Origin: Deinandra increscens subsp. villosa | Lineage: Eukaryota > Streptophyta > Magnoliopsida > Asterales > Asteraceae | Length of the DNA stretch: 64,000 nucleotides | Assembly (NCBI GenBank): GCA_039602395.1 | Contig: JBCNJP010000019.1 | Coordinates: 1,074,265-1,138,264, forward strand | Reading direction: 5' to 3' | In this document: positions 10,986 to 21,808 of the stretch, one piece after another | Layout of the letters: each line of letters begins with the position of its first letter | Numbering within the stretch: position 1 is the stretch's first letter | The notes under the pieces: generated by a model | What the model saw: only the letters and a program-made list of their open reading frames with translations | Told to the model about the DNA's origin: nothing | Database searches by the model: none | Made by a program: the position numbers and the translations under genes

Positions 10986-11531
10986 AATTAATTATTACAC
11001 TCATGATTTTTGAGCTCGTAGTAGAATGTATGAATGAAAGTTTTCAGCGACCCAATTGATTTTGTGAAAGTGAACCCAAATGTTGTTCTTGATGGTGTGT
11101 AGTAACTCGATTTTTGTTTGAACCTCATGATGAAGTTTGGTTCTTTATGTCATCTCGTTTTTTTCCGTTGCTTGACATTGGACAATGGAATCCATGATGG
11201 TAGCCAGATGATTGATCGTGATTGCCCCTCTCAATTGGTATAGTTGTGATTGCAAATTCCTTGATCGATGCTTTTTTTCTTCCTGATTGATTGCAATGTT
11301 TTCATTTTATATTAATTCATTTTCTTATCCAACAATTTTAATGGCGTTCTGTGATCATTTCGCTCCTGATTCTAATCGATGATAGTGACACATGCTTTGA
11401 TTTAACTTGATGTTGTGATTGATGATGTGTTGTTGGATGGCCTAAAACGGTTTTTGTTTTAAAGAAAAACTAAATTAAACTCAATATGTTCTTTAACTTT
11501 GGGTCTAAGAGCATGATGTATACTTCGTGTC
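10986..11531. other. intergenic, no gene seen
   Basis: T/G-rich non-coding sequence with no recognisable ORF or repeat ends. Confidence 0.4.
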
Positions 11532-12015
11532 AGGGGCGAATTTAGTTTTTTTTTTCCAGGGGTAGTCTAAAAAAAATTTGTCAGGACAAACGGGGGTTTG
11601 GGGGCGGGCGCAGCGCCCCCGAGACCCCGCTTCTCTCGGGGGCGGGGGCAATGTCCCCGAGAAAAACAGGGTCCAAGGGGCGAAGCCCCTGTCAAGGGTC
11701 GAGCTTTTTAATTTTGGACAAAAGTCCATTAAAAATGCATCTGAATTTTCTGTTCAAAAATGCATTAAGTAAAATTTAAAGGACCAAAATGTGTCAATTT
11801 TCAAAGATTTTATCCACTTCATTTGTTTCACTTACCCCCTAAACTTACAACTTTATTTTTAAATTGCACAAACTTATTAGTTGTTCGGTTTTAATTAATT
11901 AGCGAGCTTTTGATCAATAATTTAACGTCGAGATTTAAATAAGAACCATAAAAAAGTTCAAAGGGTAGCGTAAAATAATTTTCAGGGGTAGGGAAAATCG
12001 TTTTAGGGGTAACAA
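11532..12015. mobile_element. hAT-like remnant with GC-rich palindromes
   Basis: The left end CAGGGGCGAATTTAG matches the hAT-like ends seen elsewhere in the window, but no matching right end was found. The interior 11590-11700 is strikingly GC-rich, with nested short palindromes (GGGCGCAGCGCCC, GGGGCGAAGCCCC). Later stretches repeat AGGGGTAG. Probably truncated on the right. Confidence 0.5.
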
Positions 12016-12024
12016 AATACTCCT

Positions 12025-13915
12025 AGTGATGTTGTGTGGTTTGGAGTGGTGTGGTGGCCACGTCAGCTTTGACTGGACCGCATGCACCCACCACATAAGG
12101 TGTGGTATACTCCTAGTGATGTGATGTGATGGAATTTTTTAATATTTTTTTTCCTTTTTTTATACGTTTTTTTTAATAAATACTACATTTTCTTGAAATT
12201 CATAAATTAAAAAAATTACAAATTCTTGAACTATAAATTTAAAAATTAAAAGCTACAATTTTTTGAAAAAAAACTTAAAAATTTAAAATAAAAATAGCAT
12301 AAACTAGATAATCTACTTTTTTTCTCAATTTGTCCATAATCTCCTCCTCCCTTTTGACCAAATCTCGTTGTTCTTCGTTCAAATCCGATGTGTCCAAACA
12401 AAGCACGCGTAGTTGATTAAGACGTTTTTTTCTTCTCGCAACTTAGTTCGCTTTTGTTGTTCGATGTTGAACAAATGGAGTTCTTCAAAAAACAAATCTT
12501 CTTCTTGTTTTTCTGGAGTTCTTCAAAAAACAAATCTTCTTCTTGTTTTTCTTTTTGTTGTCGCGTCGTCTTTTTTTGCCCACCGGCCTTCGCACAACAT
12601 TCATTTGCGGTTCGTCTTCGTCCAACTTCACAGCATCATCGTTTAAGTTGTTGTTGCAACGTCCCGTGGAGGCCGAACCCATGGGACTATCCATGTCGGT
12701 CGACGATCTTTTCTTGCTTACCCGACTAGGACCGTCCATTATCTCATGAAACTTTGGAGACGATTTCAAGAGGTTGTAATGTTCGATGAGCGGTGGAGAG
12801 CTATGATCGGCGTTGTAACGGCGGATGGCGGTGTTCAAAACGTCGAGGTCACTTTAACCCTTTAACGGTTTCTCTCGACCCACGCCATAATGCCATGAAA
12901 TTTGGCAATTTTGGGCTTCATGAGGCCCCATTTCCTGCTTAGTTTGTCGTTGTTGCGAAATGTACAAACTTCACCGACATTTAAGGTTCTCTTACGCTTC
13001 TCATGAAATTTTTCGCTCACTCGATCCCAAAACGCTTCTTCCGTTTGGGTGTTCCCTAATTTAGAAAATGAAAATTGTTACAAGACGAATTAAAGAAAAA
13101 AATTAATTACTACAAGTAAAAATTTTAATTTGGATAAAACTTTAAGAAAAAAAGTATCATATCTTAGGTCTTCGGATGTGTCAACATAGGCTTTGATCAA
13201 GGTTAGCTCCTCCGCGGTGTCCCACTTCACCTTACCTTCGGGAGCTTGCGTACCCTCCAACATTTTTTTCCTTTTTCTCGACCCTTTATTACCCCCGACT
13301 AGCGACTTGGGTTTTAGGTATAATCTCGAAATCATCATCATGATCGGAAAGGGGGGGGGGGGGGGGAGGGGTTGAGGGTGCGATGGTGGTTGGAATGAGA
13401 AGGAAATTGAGACATGTTTGGAGATTGTTGCCCATTGAGTGTAGTTGTCAAAGTTTGGATTAGGGTTGTACATATTTGGACCCGTATATAACGGGTTTGG
13501 TTGACCCGCCAACGAGCGCATTTGCCACGGGTTTTGAGGGTTCGGTTGTTTTGGGTTGTTTGGGTATTGGTTGCTTGATTGTGAGTTAATTGAGCTTTGG
13601 TTAAGGTTCATGGTGTAATTTTTAACAAATATATGATAGTGGAAGAAAAGAGTAGAAGAAGATGGTAAAAAATGTGTAAAAAGTGTGGTAATTAAATGGA
13701 AAAATTGGGGGTTAATTTCTTTTAATTGGCAATAAATGCCAAACGGTCAAAAAAAATTGTCGTTCAACTGTTAATTTTGAGCTCATCACGCACACGAACG
13801 CTTCCACACCTCCTCACCACGCCGCTGATCACGTTGGGGGGAGGACAGTGTTCGCGCCGTATGGCACCGTGAAACCCCCCACCATGTCACCCATACCGCA
13901 TGCTCTAACATTAGA
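12025..13915 (-). mobile_element. Harbinger-type element carrying only ORF1 (boundaries uncertain)
   Basis: A Myb/SANT ORF1 relic lies between flanks rich in CACC/GGTGTGG. The right edge near 13915 (CATGCTCTAA) could be a terminus next to TAA. On the left, ACTCCTAGTGATGTTGTG and a near-copy at 12109 form a short duplication. The ends do not pair convincingly, so the limits are approximate. Confidence 0.4.
12485..13611 (-). pseudogene. Harbinger ORF1-like Myb/SANT protein, broken
   Basis: The minus strand from 13611 reads an Asn/Pro/Gln-rich N-terminus, then KRKKMLEGTQAPEG and KVKWDTAEELTLIKAYVD, the start of a Myb/SANT-like domain. After a gap with a possible splice acceptor near 13058, the strand continues TQTEEAFWDRVSEKFHEKRK and KLSRKWGLMKPKIAKFHG, the second half of that domain. 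12838-12485 holds a basic, NAM-associated-type C-terminal region (HYNLLKSSPKFHEIM, then GKKRRRDNKKK). This arrangement is typical of PIF/Harbinger ORF1, which helps the transposase bind its ends. The three blocks are in different frames, and the donor site for an intron is unclear. It could instead be a host trihelix-like gene, but the non-coding flanks favour a transposon. Confidence 0.6.
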
Positions 13916-13924
13916 GTTTTTTAA

Positions 13925-14595
13925 AAGATGAATTTTCATCCTCTTCTAATTAACAAATTCAATAGCTTTAAAAACACAAAAAAAAAAAAAAAACAAAACA
14001 AAAAAAAAAACAAAACAAAACAAAACAAAAAAAAAAACAAAAAAACAAAGAGAGAGAAAAACAAATATTGACAATTTTTTATTATAAAAAAAAACTGAAA
14101 CCGAGCCATCACTATAGTTTAGTCTCGGTTAAGTTTCACAGCTTGAACTTTATTTAATCCTTCATATAAATACATGAATACTAATAATAAAAAAAATGTT
14201 CAAGAAGTACCCAAAAAAAAAATCAACCCAAAAACAAATTGTTCAAAATACATAAAAATGATATCCACAATAACTTAGCATAAAAATGCATAAAGGATAA
14301 ACGCATTACCATTTTAAGGTCCACTTCATGTAAAAACCTATCCAATGCATTTAAAATATAATTAATATAATTTTTTTTAAGAATATGATTAAATGTAACG
14401 TTCTTCAAAAACGGTGATGTAAGCCGGTTCGGTTTAAAAACTAGTTTTTTTTCCACCTCTAGAACAAATACTATGAGTCTTTGAGGGCCAAGAGAAAAAC
14501 TGTTTAAAGCCCAAATACTGTGAGTCAAAGAGAAAAAACTGTTTAAAGCTTATCCAACTTTCAGGCCCAAGCACTAGTAACTTCGATCAGGTTAT
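13925..14595. other. A-rich low-complexity and unassigned sequence
   Basis: 13975-14060 is dominated by A runs with interspersed C (AAAACAAAAC). The remainder shows no gene. Confidence 0.5.
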
Positions 14596-14612
14596 TAATT
14601 TCTCTATTACTC

Positions 14613-14950
14613 TTTTCTTTTTGTTTTGAACGGCCAACAAACATTGAATTACCTAGGTACTCCGTACAAGGTGACCTAATGGCAAAATGTCACTGCCAGC
14701 TGGTCTAACCCAGACGCACGGAGCCCTTAAGCACACCAAGTTATCTCCTGTTTCGGAGAAAATCCACCCACCCGATGGCCCAATGATGGTAAAACCCGGA
14801 CGCCCTTAGGATCGAGCTGGAGATCACAAAGATCCCAGTCTTCCTTCATTGAGCCACCATGCCCTCTTCAAAGTGATAATAGTGAAATTTAAACTTGAGT
14901 CTCAAATAGAAAACTCAAGCCTACTACCACTACACCACAATGGAAGATGC
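14613..14950 (-). mobile_element. SINE, older copy, with perfect 17-bp TSD
   Basis: Read on the minus strand it begins GCATCTTCCATTGTGGTG and ends GGCCGTTC followed by an A-rich tail. TAATTTCTCTATTACTC flanks both sides (14596-14612 and 14951-14967). Both the start and the end match the SINE at 45273-45531. The A box TGGTGTAGTGG is kept while the B box is decayed. Confidence 0.88.
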
Positions 14951-15157
14951 TAATTTCTCTATTACTCCATAAGAAGATTTAAAAGCTTTTGCAAATTCAA
15001 AATCGAATCATCTCAAAATTAATTATGGTGTAGTTCAAAGTAACGCTTTATTTCTCATTTTGCAGACCATGTAAAGATTGGGCCTCCTATATTTAAGGAG
15101 TCCAATATTAATTTTAAAAAGCAAGTATTAGCAAATTTATTGGTGCTACATTTTTAA

Positions 15158-15413
15158 GGGCTTGGCTATATCAACCAAGCCATTTTACTAAATCCACCAT
15201 AAATCAACGGTCGTTTCGGTCGAAACGATCGTTCCTCGATCGTTTCGGTCGAAACGGCCTATAAAAAGGGGGGCCCCCTGAATTTTAAGGTTTCGTCGTC
15301 GCGACACGTGGCGGCCGTTTTAGATGAAACGACCTTGAAACGACCGTTTGAAGCGAAACGACCGTAGGAAATGGGTGAATTTAGCAAATGGGTGGGTGTC
15401 TATATAAGCACTC
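15158..15413. mobile_element. MULE-like MITE with 9-bp TSD
   Basis: The inverted ends GGGCTTGGCTATATCAACC and (reverse) GAGTGCTTATATAGACACC extend about 50 bp with mismatches. CATTTTTAA flanks both sides (15149-15157 and 15414-15422). A 9-bp TSD fits Mutator-like elements. The interior repeats CGTTTCGGTCGAAACG-type palindromes. Confidence 0.75.
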
Positions 15414-15594
15414 CATTTTTAATAGAGTTTCAAACATCTGAGCTCACCACATTTTGATTGTGGATTTGTAGTGAACTAGTTAATAAGGACCCGTGTGTTT
15501 ATGTAAGGGTAACAAGAGAAAAAAATATCATAATGTGCTAAAGACGCAAAAAAAAAAAAAAAAAAAAACATGAAACAGAAACAAAGAAACAATG

Positions 15595-15894
15595 CAGGGG
15601 TGTCTTTGAGGGTGTGCAGGGTGAGCGACCACACAAGGCATATGTTTTAAGAAAAAATATTTCTTCTCTATATATCATATGTCATTCGATATTTATTTTT
15701 AAGTTTTTAAATTTGAACTTATATTTAAAGTAATTAAATGGGTAATTAAGTAAAAAAATCACTAATCCCACAAAATGATAAGGGATGTGGCACATTTTTG
15801 TAACAATTATCGTTGATTTATATAAAAAAATTTATATATAAGGACATATTTTTAAAACTCGCCCCGAACACCCGAAATCTCGGAGACGCCCCTG
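15595..15894. mobile_element. hAT-like MITE with perfect 8-bp TSD
   Basis: A 300-bp element with ends CAGGGGTGTCT and GAGACGCCCCTG (inverted). AAACAATG flanks both sides (15587-15594 and 15895-15902). No ORF. Same end type as the element at 3816. Confidence 0.88.
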
Positions 15895-16234
15895 AAACAA
15901 TGCCCGATAAAAACATAAACTCACTTTGCTTCTATTAATAAAACACACACTGTAGCGACGAACGACAGTATTATTACTATTCACCAAAGTTTTCCTTTAA
16001 AGCAAACCCAGAGAACTGCAAACTAGTCATGTAACATATATTTGGGAAGTTTCAAGTGAATTGATGCATTCCCACGTGTTATTAGACATGTTATTTGTAT
16101 ACAGTTTCTTAATAGTGTAAGAGCATGTTTCAGATTCAATTTGAAAATGTTTATTGACTTATTAGCTTTTTAAAAAGCCAATAAGTTAAAAACAATTTAA
16201 AAGTAATTCATCCCCCCTAACTTCGGTTCTGATT

Positions 16235-17330
16235 ATGACCGTTAATCTCAATCCAACCATGATTATATGTACGGCCAAGGACCACAATCTTCTTAGGCCT
16301 CTCACGTCGGTTATGATTATGACAGTGAGTAGTACGGCTTCGACTACAGATCTTCAACAGTTACTCTTGGTGGACCATCATCACCTATGCCATCCAATCA
16401 GGAACCCATCATCGATGATGAAGCTTTAGCGGACATCTCCGACTCCGATGAAGGACTTCGTGCACCAAACGTGGATTACAGTATTGGAGATTATGTAACA
16501 AAACATAATCTAAATGTAAGTAAACGATTATTCTTGTTTTTACCGTTTAAGTATCACCGTACCGTTATTATAGATTTTCACACGTCAAGACGAGCTGGTC
16601 GCTTGGGTTGTAAAACTAGCACGTGACAACGACTACTGCATCGTCACAGAGTCGACGAAGAAAAGGACAAACTTAGATTTTGTGAAGAAGGTGTGGCTCA
16701 GGTGTGATCGTGGTGGAAAAGCCAACCTCACTGCTACCGTTTGAAAATCCGGTAGCAACAAGATAAGATATCCTTTCCAGTTGGTGGGAGCATACGACAA
16801 TCGGTCTCGGTCTTTTTAGTTAGATCAAAAGAAGGCTTCACATAACCATTCTCCCGCAAGGCATATGAGGGGCACTCGCATGTGAGGAGATTGTATGATG
16901 ATGAATTACGTCTAGTTGAACAGCTTACAGAGCAACACATGTCGCCCCGTCATACTATCAACCATAAAGAAGTAATTTTCGGAGAACGTCTCTGTTCTGA
17001 AAACCATATATAATGCCCAAGATAAAATTAAGATTAAAAATAAAACGGGTTCAACCCTGATGGAAGTTTTCGAGAACCTGCTGCGTTTGAAGGACTACTA
17101 TTTCACACTCGGGAAGATCCCAATACCAATATCACCCAAGAGATATTCTGCATTAGCCAAAAATCCTACGCGCACATGGCGTGCATTCCCACACGTGTTG
17201 ATGATTGACGCAACCTACAAAACGAACATGTACAAACTTTTGTTCGTTTAAATGGTTGGCGTGACCTCAACATGCCACTCGCTTCTCACTGCACATGCGT
17301 TTGTAACCTGCGCGTCGTATAGGGTTGTTA
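16235..17330 (+). pseudogene. MULE/FAR1-like transposase relic
   Basis: From about 16387 the plus strand reads an acidic stretch (DDEALADISDSDEG), then IGDYVTKHNLN. After a possible intron (acceptor near 16573) it reads TRQDELVAWVVKLARD and CDRGGK, the FAR1-type zinc-finger/DNA-binding region common to plant MULE transposases. SPARHMRGT follows in broken frames. Near 17170 the phrase TWRAFPHVLMIDATYKTNMYKL matches the start of the MULE DDE domain, with its first catalytic Asp in MIDATYKTN. Multiple stops and frame changes follow, and the catalytic domain is cut short at about 17330. MULEs move DNA with 9-bp TSDs; this copy cannot encode a full protein. Confidence 0.72.
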
Positions 17331-17519
17331 AAATAGAATTCGGGAGTGTAAGTATAGAATCTCCCTAGTATTAACTACTGGGTGAAGTGACCCTTCACTT
17401 TATCTTTTACACTCAATAACGGTACCTAAATTTCCCTAATCAATAAGATAAAGAGATATTGTTTTAAGCGTTGGTATGATTCACGTAGACTTCAGAAGTT
17501 TGTACTTGTATTTATTAAT

Positions 17520-17560
17520 AAAACTAGTCGGTAACCCATGCGATGTTGCGGTAGTAACAA
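17520..17560 (-). mobile_element. possible Helitron 3' terminus
   Basis: On the minus strand a hairpin-like CCGCAACATCGCATGGG is followed by TTACCGACTAG and then T, the layout of Helitron 3' ends (short hairpin, then CTAG before T). The other end was not located. Confidence 0.4.
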
Positions 17561-19940
17561 TTTGTAACGCGGTATTTGTTTCGGTTATATGAAAGAAAGT
17601 TTATCGTATTTAACTAATTATTATTTACCTATATAACATCATCAAATGTCAATGACCATTACATAGATTGTTTGATCTTTTAGTTACCATTAAAAAGATA
17701 ATTTAATTCATTGTCTAAAATACTATTTTCTCTGCTTATGTGTATTATAATATAGTATAGATTTGAAAATTTACGTTAGGTAATTCTTCACACGACGTGT
17801 AAAAACCAAAATGGACTAAAACTAGAAGTTGAAGAATAGTTAAAGGGCTATATTTGTAATTCGCTATATTAACTAAATTGTTCAAATTAAATAAGAAAAA
17901 CATGTGTAAATTGTGATGACTTACAAGTTAAAAGGGTGTGGGTTCCTACACAAACCCGGGTACGAAACGGGTAAACTTGGTATTATTATGCGTGTCCTTT
18001 TCTAAATCCACCTGCCCCGACAGCTATAATCCCTATATCCATCTACACACCAAATACAATAATAATAATTATATTAATTTTCAGTTTTAGAGACTGTTTG
18101 TTTCGTCTTTTTCTTTCAGCAACAAATGAAAAAGAGGTTGTATGATAAAGACGATATTGTCTTTTTCGTTCAGCAACAAATCTGGGGCATGATGAAATAG
18201 ACAAAAGTGTCTTTTTCGGTCAGACAATTTCTATTCAGACATTCGAACAAACAACACCATATGACAAAAATGTCTTATTCCCTTTTTTTTCTAACATTTT
18301 ACTATATATACACACCCAAATATAAACCACACCTCATACTATGGCCTTGCTAAAAAAACGGGAATGAAACAAAAACTAATTTTGTGCTCGACCCCGGTTT
18401 TTGGAGCTGCATTCGTGTCCGCAGGTTGTGCGTACGGGAAGGCAATTTTGAGTTGTAATTTTATTTTTATTTTAATGAATATTGTTTACTTTTATTATTG
18501 TTTATTTTATTGAAAGTGGTTTAAATGAATAAAAAATAAAAAAGTCAGATGGCTTGGTGAAGCCACACCACAACCATACCAATGTGGTGTGGCTCCAAAT
18601 GGCTTCCAAATCTACATATTTGAGTTGGCCGGTTATAATTGGTTGGTAAGCATAGCTTCACCAAACAATGCCACAACCATACCCCCTCTCCTTATCTCTC
18701 GCTACTCTTTGTCACCACTCAGTCACCATGACTATGCAGACACCGCCATGACTACCTTTACTTTCCCCACATTTCCATTTCTAACACTCTCTCCTATTTA
18801 TCATATTAATTAAGTTATATAATTAATCATAAAAATATAATTCTTCTTATTTTCTAACAGATTTTTAAAACTTAATAAATTATAATGAAATTTCAATTTC
18901 AATTACTTCTTGTTTTAAAATATACTTTTCAAATTCCTAAATCTTCATTATTTTTTATTTATATTTTTAAATTACATTATTTCTTATTTCACGGATGTAT
19001 TTTTTTAAATGTTTTATTATTTCTTATACGTTTATGTTAAAAAGATATATTATTATTATTATATACGAAGCTATTACTATATGATTTCTAAGTCATCCTA
19101 TATAAAACACGGGTTGATATAACATATATACACACATAATGTCGAAAGTTTTCAAAATCAAGTACTAATTAATTAAGTATATGTATGTGTTATAAAAGTC
19201 AAAACAATAGTCTTAGATAGTATTAGTCACTTTGGATAAGTTTGAGTCGGGATCAAGCACAACATTCGTCCATCAATATCTTACAAATGATGCGAGTGGA
19301 ACTCAAACATGTGTCTAATGACAGTTAGTTAATAATATAAATGGAAGTGTATAAATGCCCAGTTGTACGTGTCTTTTAAGTATAAATATAAATATACATT
19401 TTAATGTGTATAAATGCTCATTCTATTTTCTATCTTTTCCTCTAAAAACCTTCACCAAGTTTTTATGTGTCCGTGTTTAGTGTATATGAATTATGAAACA
19501 CCAATTCAACATGTAATTGTGTTCAATAAAACTAATCACAAATTTTAGAAAGTGACATGCATAATAACTTATTTACTATATTTATGTAGATCATATACTT
19601 TATAGATAAATAACTCAAAACGATCCGTATTTTCATCTTTGAAATCTTCAATGTACTTAAAATAGTCATTGGGTAGGACTAGTATCCAAAGTTAATATTT
19701 TCTTTTGGAAAAATGCAAAGTAAAATTGATAGATGCTTATAGCATTTATTTATAACGCTGGGACTAATTTTGAAGTTTCAAAATCGTAAATAGCTTAAGC
19801 TGAAAATATATCCTTTTAAAATTCCCGTGTTCCCCCCAAGTATAACCACACCTTGCTCCCGCGAGTTTCCCGCGTTTCGTAATGTTTACAGTTAATTAAT
19901 TGATGATGGTCCCACCAACAATCAAACATCATATTTTTTC
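17561..19940. other. intergenic with short repeats, no gene seen
   Basis: Around 18108, 18159 and 18209 the phrase GTCTTTTTC(G/T)(T/G)TCAGCAACAAAT (third copy diverged) recurs at about 51-bp spacing, bounded by GTTTGTTTCG and CGAACAAAC, hinting at a MITE of about 170 bp. 18540-18700 is CCACACCAC-rich. The rest is AT-rich with no ORF of interest. Confidence 0.45.
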
Positions 19941-19950
19941 TCTATAATAA
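19941..19950 (+). promoter_or_regulatory. candidate TATA box of ERF gene 1
   Basis: TCTATAATAA lies about 41-50 bases before the ATG at 19991. Position fits a short 5' leader; the motif is not a perfect TATA box. Confidence 0.35.
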
Positions 19951-19990
19951 CGGTTAACGACCACTAAACACTTCCAAGCTCCAAACTCAC

Positions 19991-20545
19991 ATGGCTAACC
20001 GTCGCCGCCACAGCTCTTCCGTTTCTCAGCCGCCACAGGCTGAACCCGCCGCCCCCGGTAGCTCCTCCGGCCGCCATCCTATTTACCGTGGCATCCGTTT
20101 GCGAGCCGGGAAATGGGTGTCTGAAATCCGCGAACCAAACAAATCCAGTCGTATATGGCTCGGCACGTACCAGACTCCCGAGATGGCCGCGGCCGCCTAT
20201 GATGTCGCGGCATTGGCACTCAAAGGCCCGAATGCGACCTTAAACTTTCCGGAATCCGTTCTTTCCAATACCCTTCCCGAGTTTCCGACGGCTGATGATA
20301 TCCGTGAGGCGGCAGCAAGAGCCGCAGCCGCTAAATCTCCGCATTGTGAAAGTGAAGGCAGAAGCATGACGGCATATGAAGCACAAAGTTCAGGAGGGTT
20401 TGTAGATGAGGAAGCAATGTTCGATACGCCGAATTTCTTGTCGGAAATGGCGCAGGGAATGTTACTAAGCCCGCCGAGGATGGATTCTAGTCCGCCGGAA
20501 GATTGGACATATTCTTCCGGCGGAGGGAATTTGTGGAACTACTAA
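19991..20545 (+). CDS. AP2/ERF transcription factor, DREB type (ERF025-029-like)
   Basis: A single-exon 184-residue protein, complete from ATG to TAA. After a Ser/Pro/Ala-rich N-terminus comes one AP2 domain (about residues 31-88): YRGIRLRAGKW, SEIREPNKSSRIWLGTY, AAAAYDVAALALKG. Val43 and Glu48 occupy the positions usually called V14 and E19, which mark DREB proteins binding DRE/CRT (CCGAC) DNA. Downstream is an Ala-rich ADDIREAAARAAAAK segment, then an acidic C-terminal region ending EDWTYSSGGGNLWNY, likely the activation domain. Length and motifs fit the small group III DREB A-4 proteins, nuclear regulators of stress and growth genes. The exact orthologue cannot be named from sequence alone. 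A shorter paralogue lies at 56335. Codon use is GC-rich compared with the flanks, as is normal for intronless plant ERFs. Confidence 0.93.
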   Translation: MANRRRHSSSVSQPPQAEPAAPGSSSGRHPIYRGIRLRAGKWVSEIREPNKSSRIWLGTYQTPEMAAAAYDVAALALKGPNATLNFPESVLSNTLPEFPTADDIREAAARAAAAKSPHCESEGRSMTAYEAQSSGGFVDEEAMFDTPNFLSEMAQGMLLSPPRMDSSPPEDWTYSSGGGNLWNY

Positions 20546-21060
20546 TTAAAAACAAGCATGGCCCATGTCATCTTGTATGCATGAATGATACTTCAAATCC
20601 TTAAATGTGTTGCGTGGTTTTAGTATACGTTGTTTTGTGGTGTGACTTCTTCTTTATCCATATTTTATATTTAGTACTCGGTTTTTGAAAGAACCATGAA
20701 ACTATTGTGCAGATTTTATGGTGAATCATGGATGTAACTCACCGAGCAAGATATGTTACCGTTTATTTGTTACTTGGTTTTTATATTTCTAAATAAATGT
20801 TGTTACTAACCGGGTATAAGAGCATGGCCAGTCTTTCAAAGATAGAGTTTTAGGCCGGTTTAAGACATATCCTTTATATGTCTTCATCTAATTCAACTGG
20901 TTTGATCAAGTTATTTTTTAAATTGTGAATTTCACCATCTAAGTCAAGTTTTCACTTTCTAAGGCATTTTATTAAACACTTGGTGGGCATTAAAATTGTC
21001 TAACATGATATTCACCATTCAAGTTATCAACTATCCATCGATCTTCACAAACCGTTACAC
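20546..21060. other. 3' flank of ERF gene 1
   Basis: AT-rich, probably 3' UTR then intergenic. AATAAA-like sequence (CTAAATAAATG) near 20790. No ORF of note. Confidence 0.4.
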
Positions 21061-21234
21061 TAAGGCTATTTGTAATTGAGCGTTACTGGGCCCAATAAAG
21101 CCCTATATCGCCCCCATAACGCCGACCCCCACTACGCAAGGGCGTTATGAGCAAAAAATCAGAGAGGGGCGTCAGGCTATAACGCGCAAAAGGGGGGAGA
21201 ATGTTTGAGATATAGCCGTTGAACGGCTATATCA

Positions 21235-21237
<3 letters not shown>

Positions 21238-21280
<43 letters not shown>
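21238..21280. repeat. (TA)n microsatellite
   Basis: About 21 uninterrupted AT dinucleotides next to the MITE. Confidence 0.95.
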
Positions 21281-21284
<4 letters not shown>

Positions 21285-21460
21285 AGAGGATCATTTGAGA
21301 ACTAATTGGTTGAGAGAACTTTTGAGAACCATTTTAAACCACTAGTTATATTTACATATACCCCCTCCCATGAATTGTAGTGGTCCCCAACTGAAATTAG
21401 TGGTGGAGATTTAGTTCTCAAAAGTTCTCAAAACAAAAAGTTCTCATTTGAACCTAACCC
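21281..21460. mobile_element. TA-embedded MITE, copy 1
   Basis: AGGGAGAGGATCATTTGAGA at the left and the inverted counterpart TTCTCATTTGAACCTAACCC at the right, both bounded directly by (TA)n. This layout resembles Micron-type MITEs that insert into TA microsatellites. Copies 2 and 3 are at 29391 and 29637. Confidence 0.8.
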
Positions 21461-21491
<31 letters not shown>

Positions 21492-21808
21492 TTCCATTTT
21501 TTATAAATCTCACACTATATATATATCACTCCATTCATTTTTTTAACTCAATCCTCTCATTCTCTCTCAATCCTCACTCAATCCTCCCTTTTTTTAAAAA
21601 AAATGGGCTCTCCCTTTTATTTTTTTTAATGAAAATAGTTTTTTTTAAGTTAAAAAAAATAAATATTAAGTAATGATGGTGGGGCTTTATGGAGGCTTTA
21701 TCCACTACACCATAAAGCCCCATAAAACCCCTTATTCAGTCAGCGTCCACATGATAAGTAATGACACATGTTAGGCCTTATGGGCCTTAACGACTACACA
21801 TAGCTTAA

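Larger units (their letters stand above)
21064..21805. mobile_element. Tourist-like element with TAA TSD, hosting a nested MITE
   Basis: The ends GGCTATTTGTAATTGAGCG and (reverse) AGCTATGTGTAGTCGTTAAG are inverted repeats. TAA flanks both sides (21061-21063 and 21806-21808). Interior phrases such as AAAGCCC and CACTACGCAAGGGCG recur in the element at 59673. A TA-embedded MITE and long (TA)n tracts lie inside it. Confidence 0.72.

Noticed and set aside
11578..11772. Bacterial or rRNA-like insert suggested by the GC-rich patch
   Set aside because: The patch is short palindromic repeat DNA inside an hAT-type remnant and has no rRNA or bacterial gene signature.
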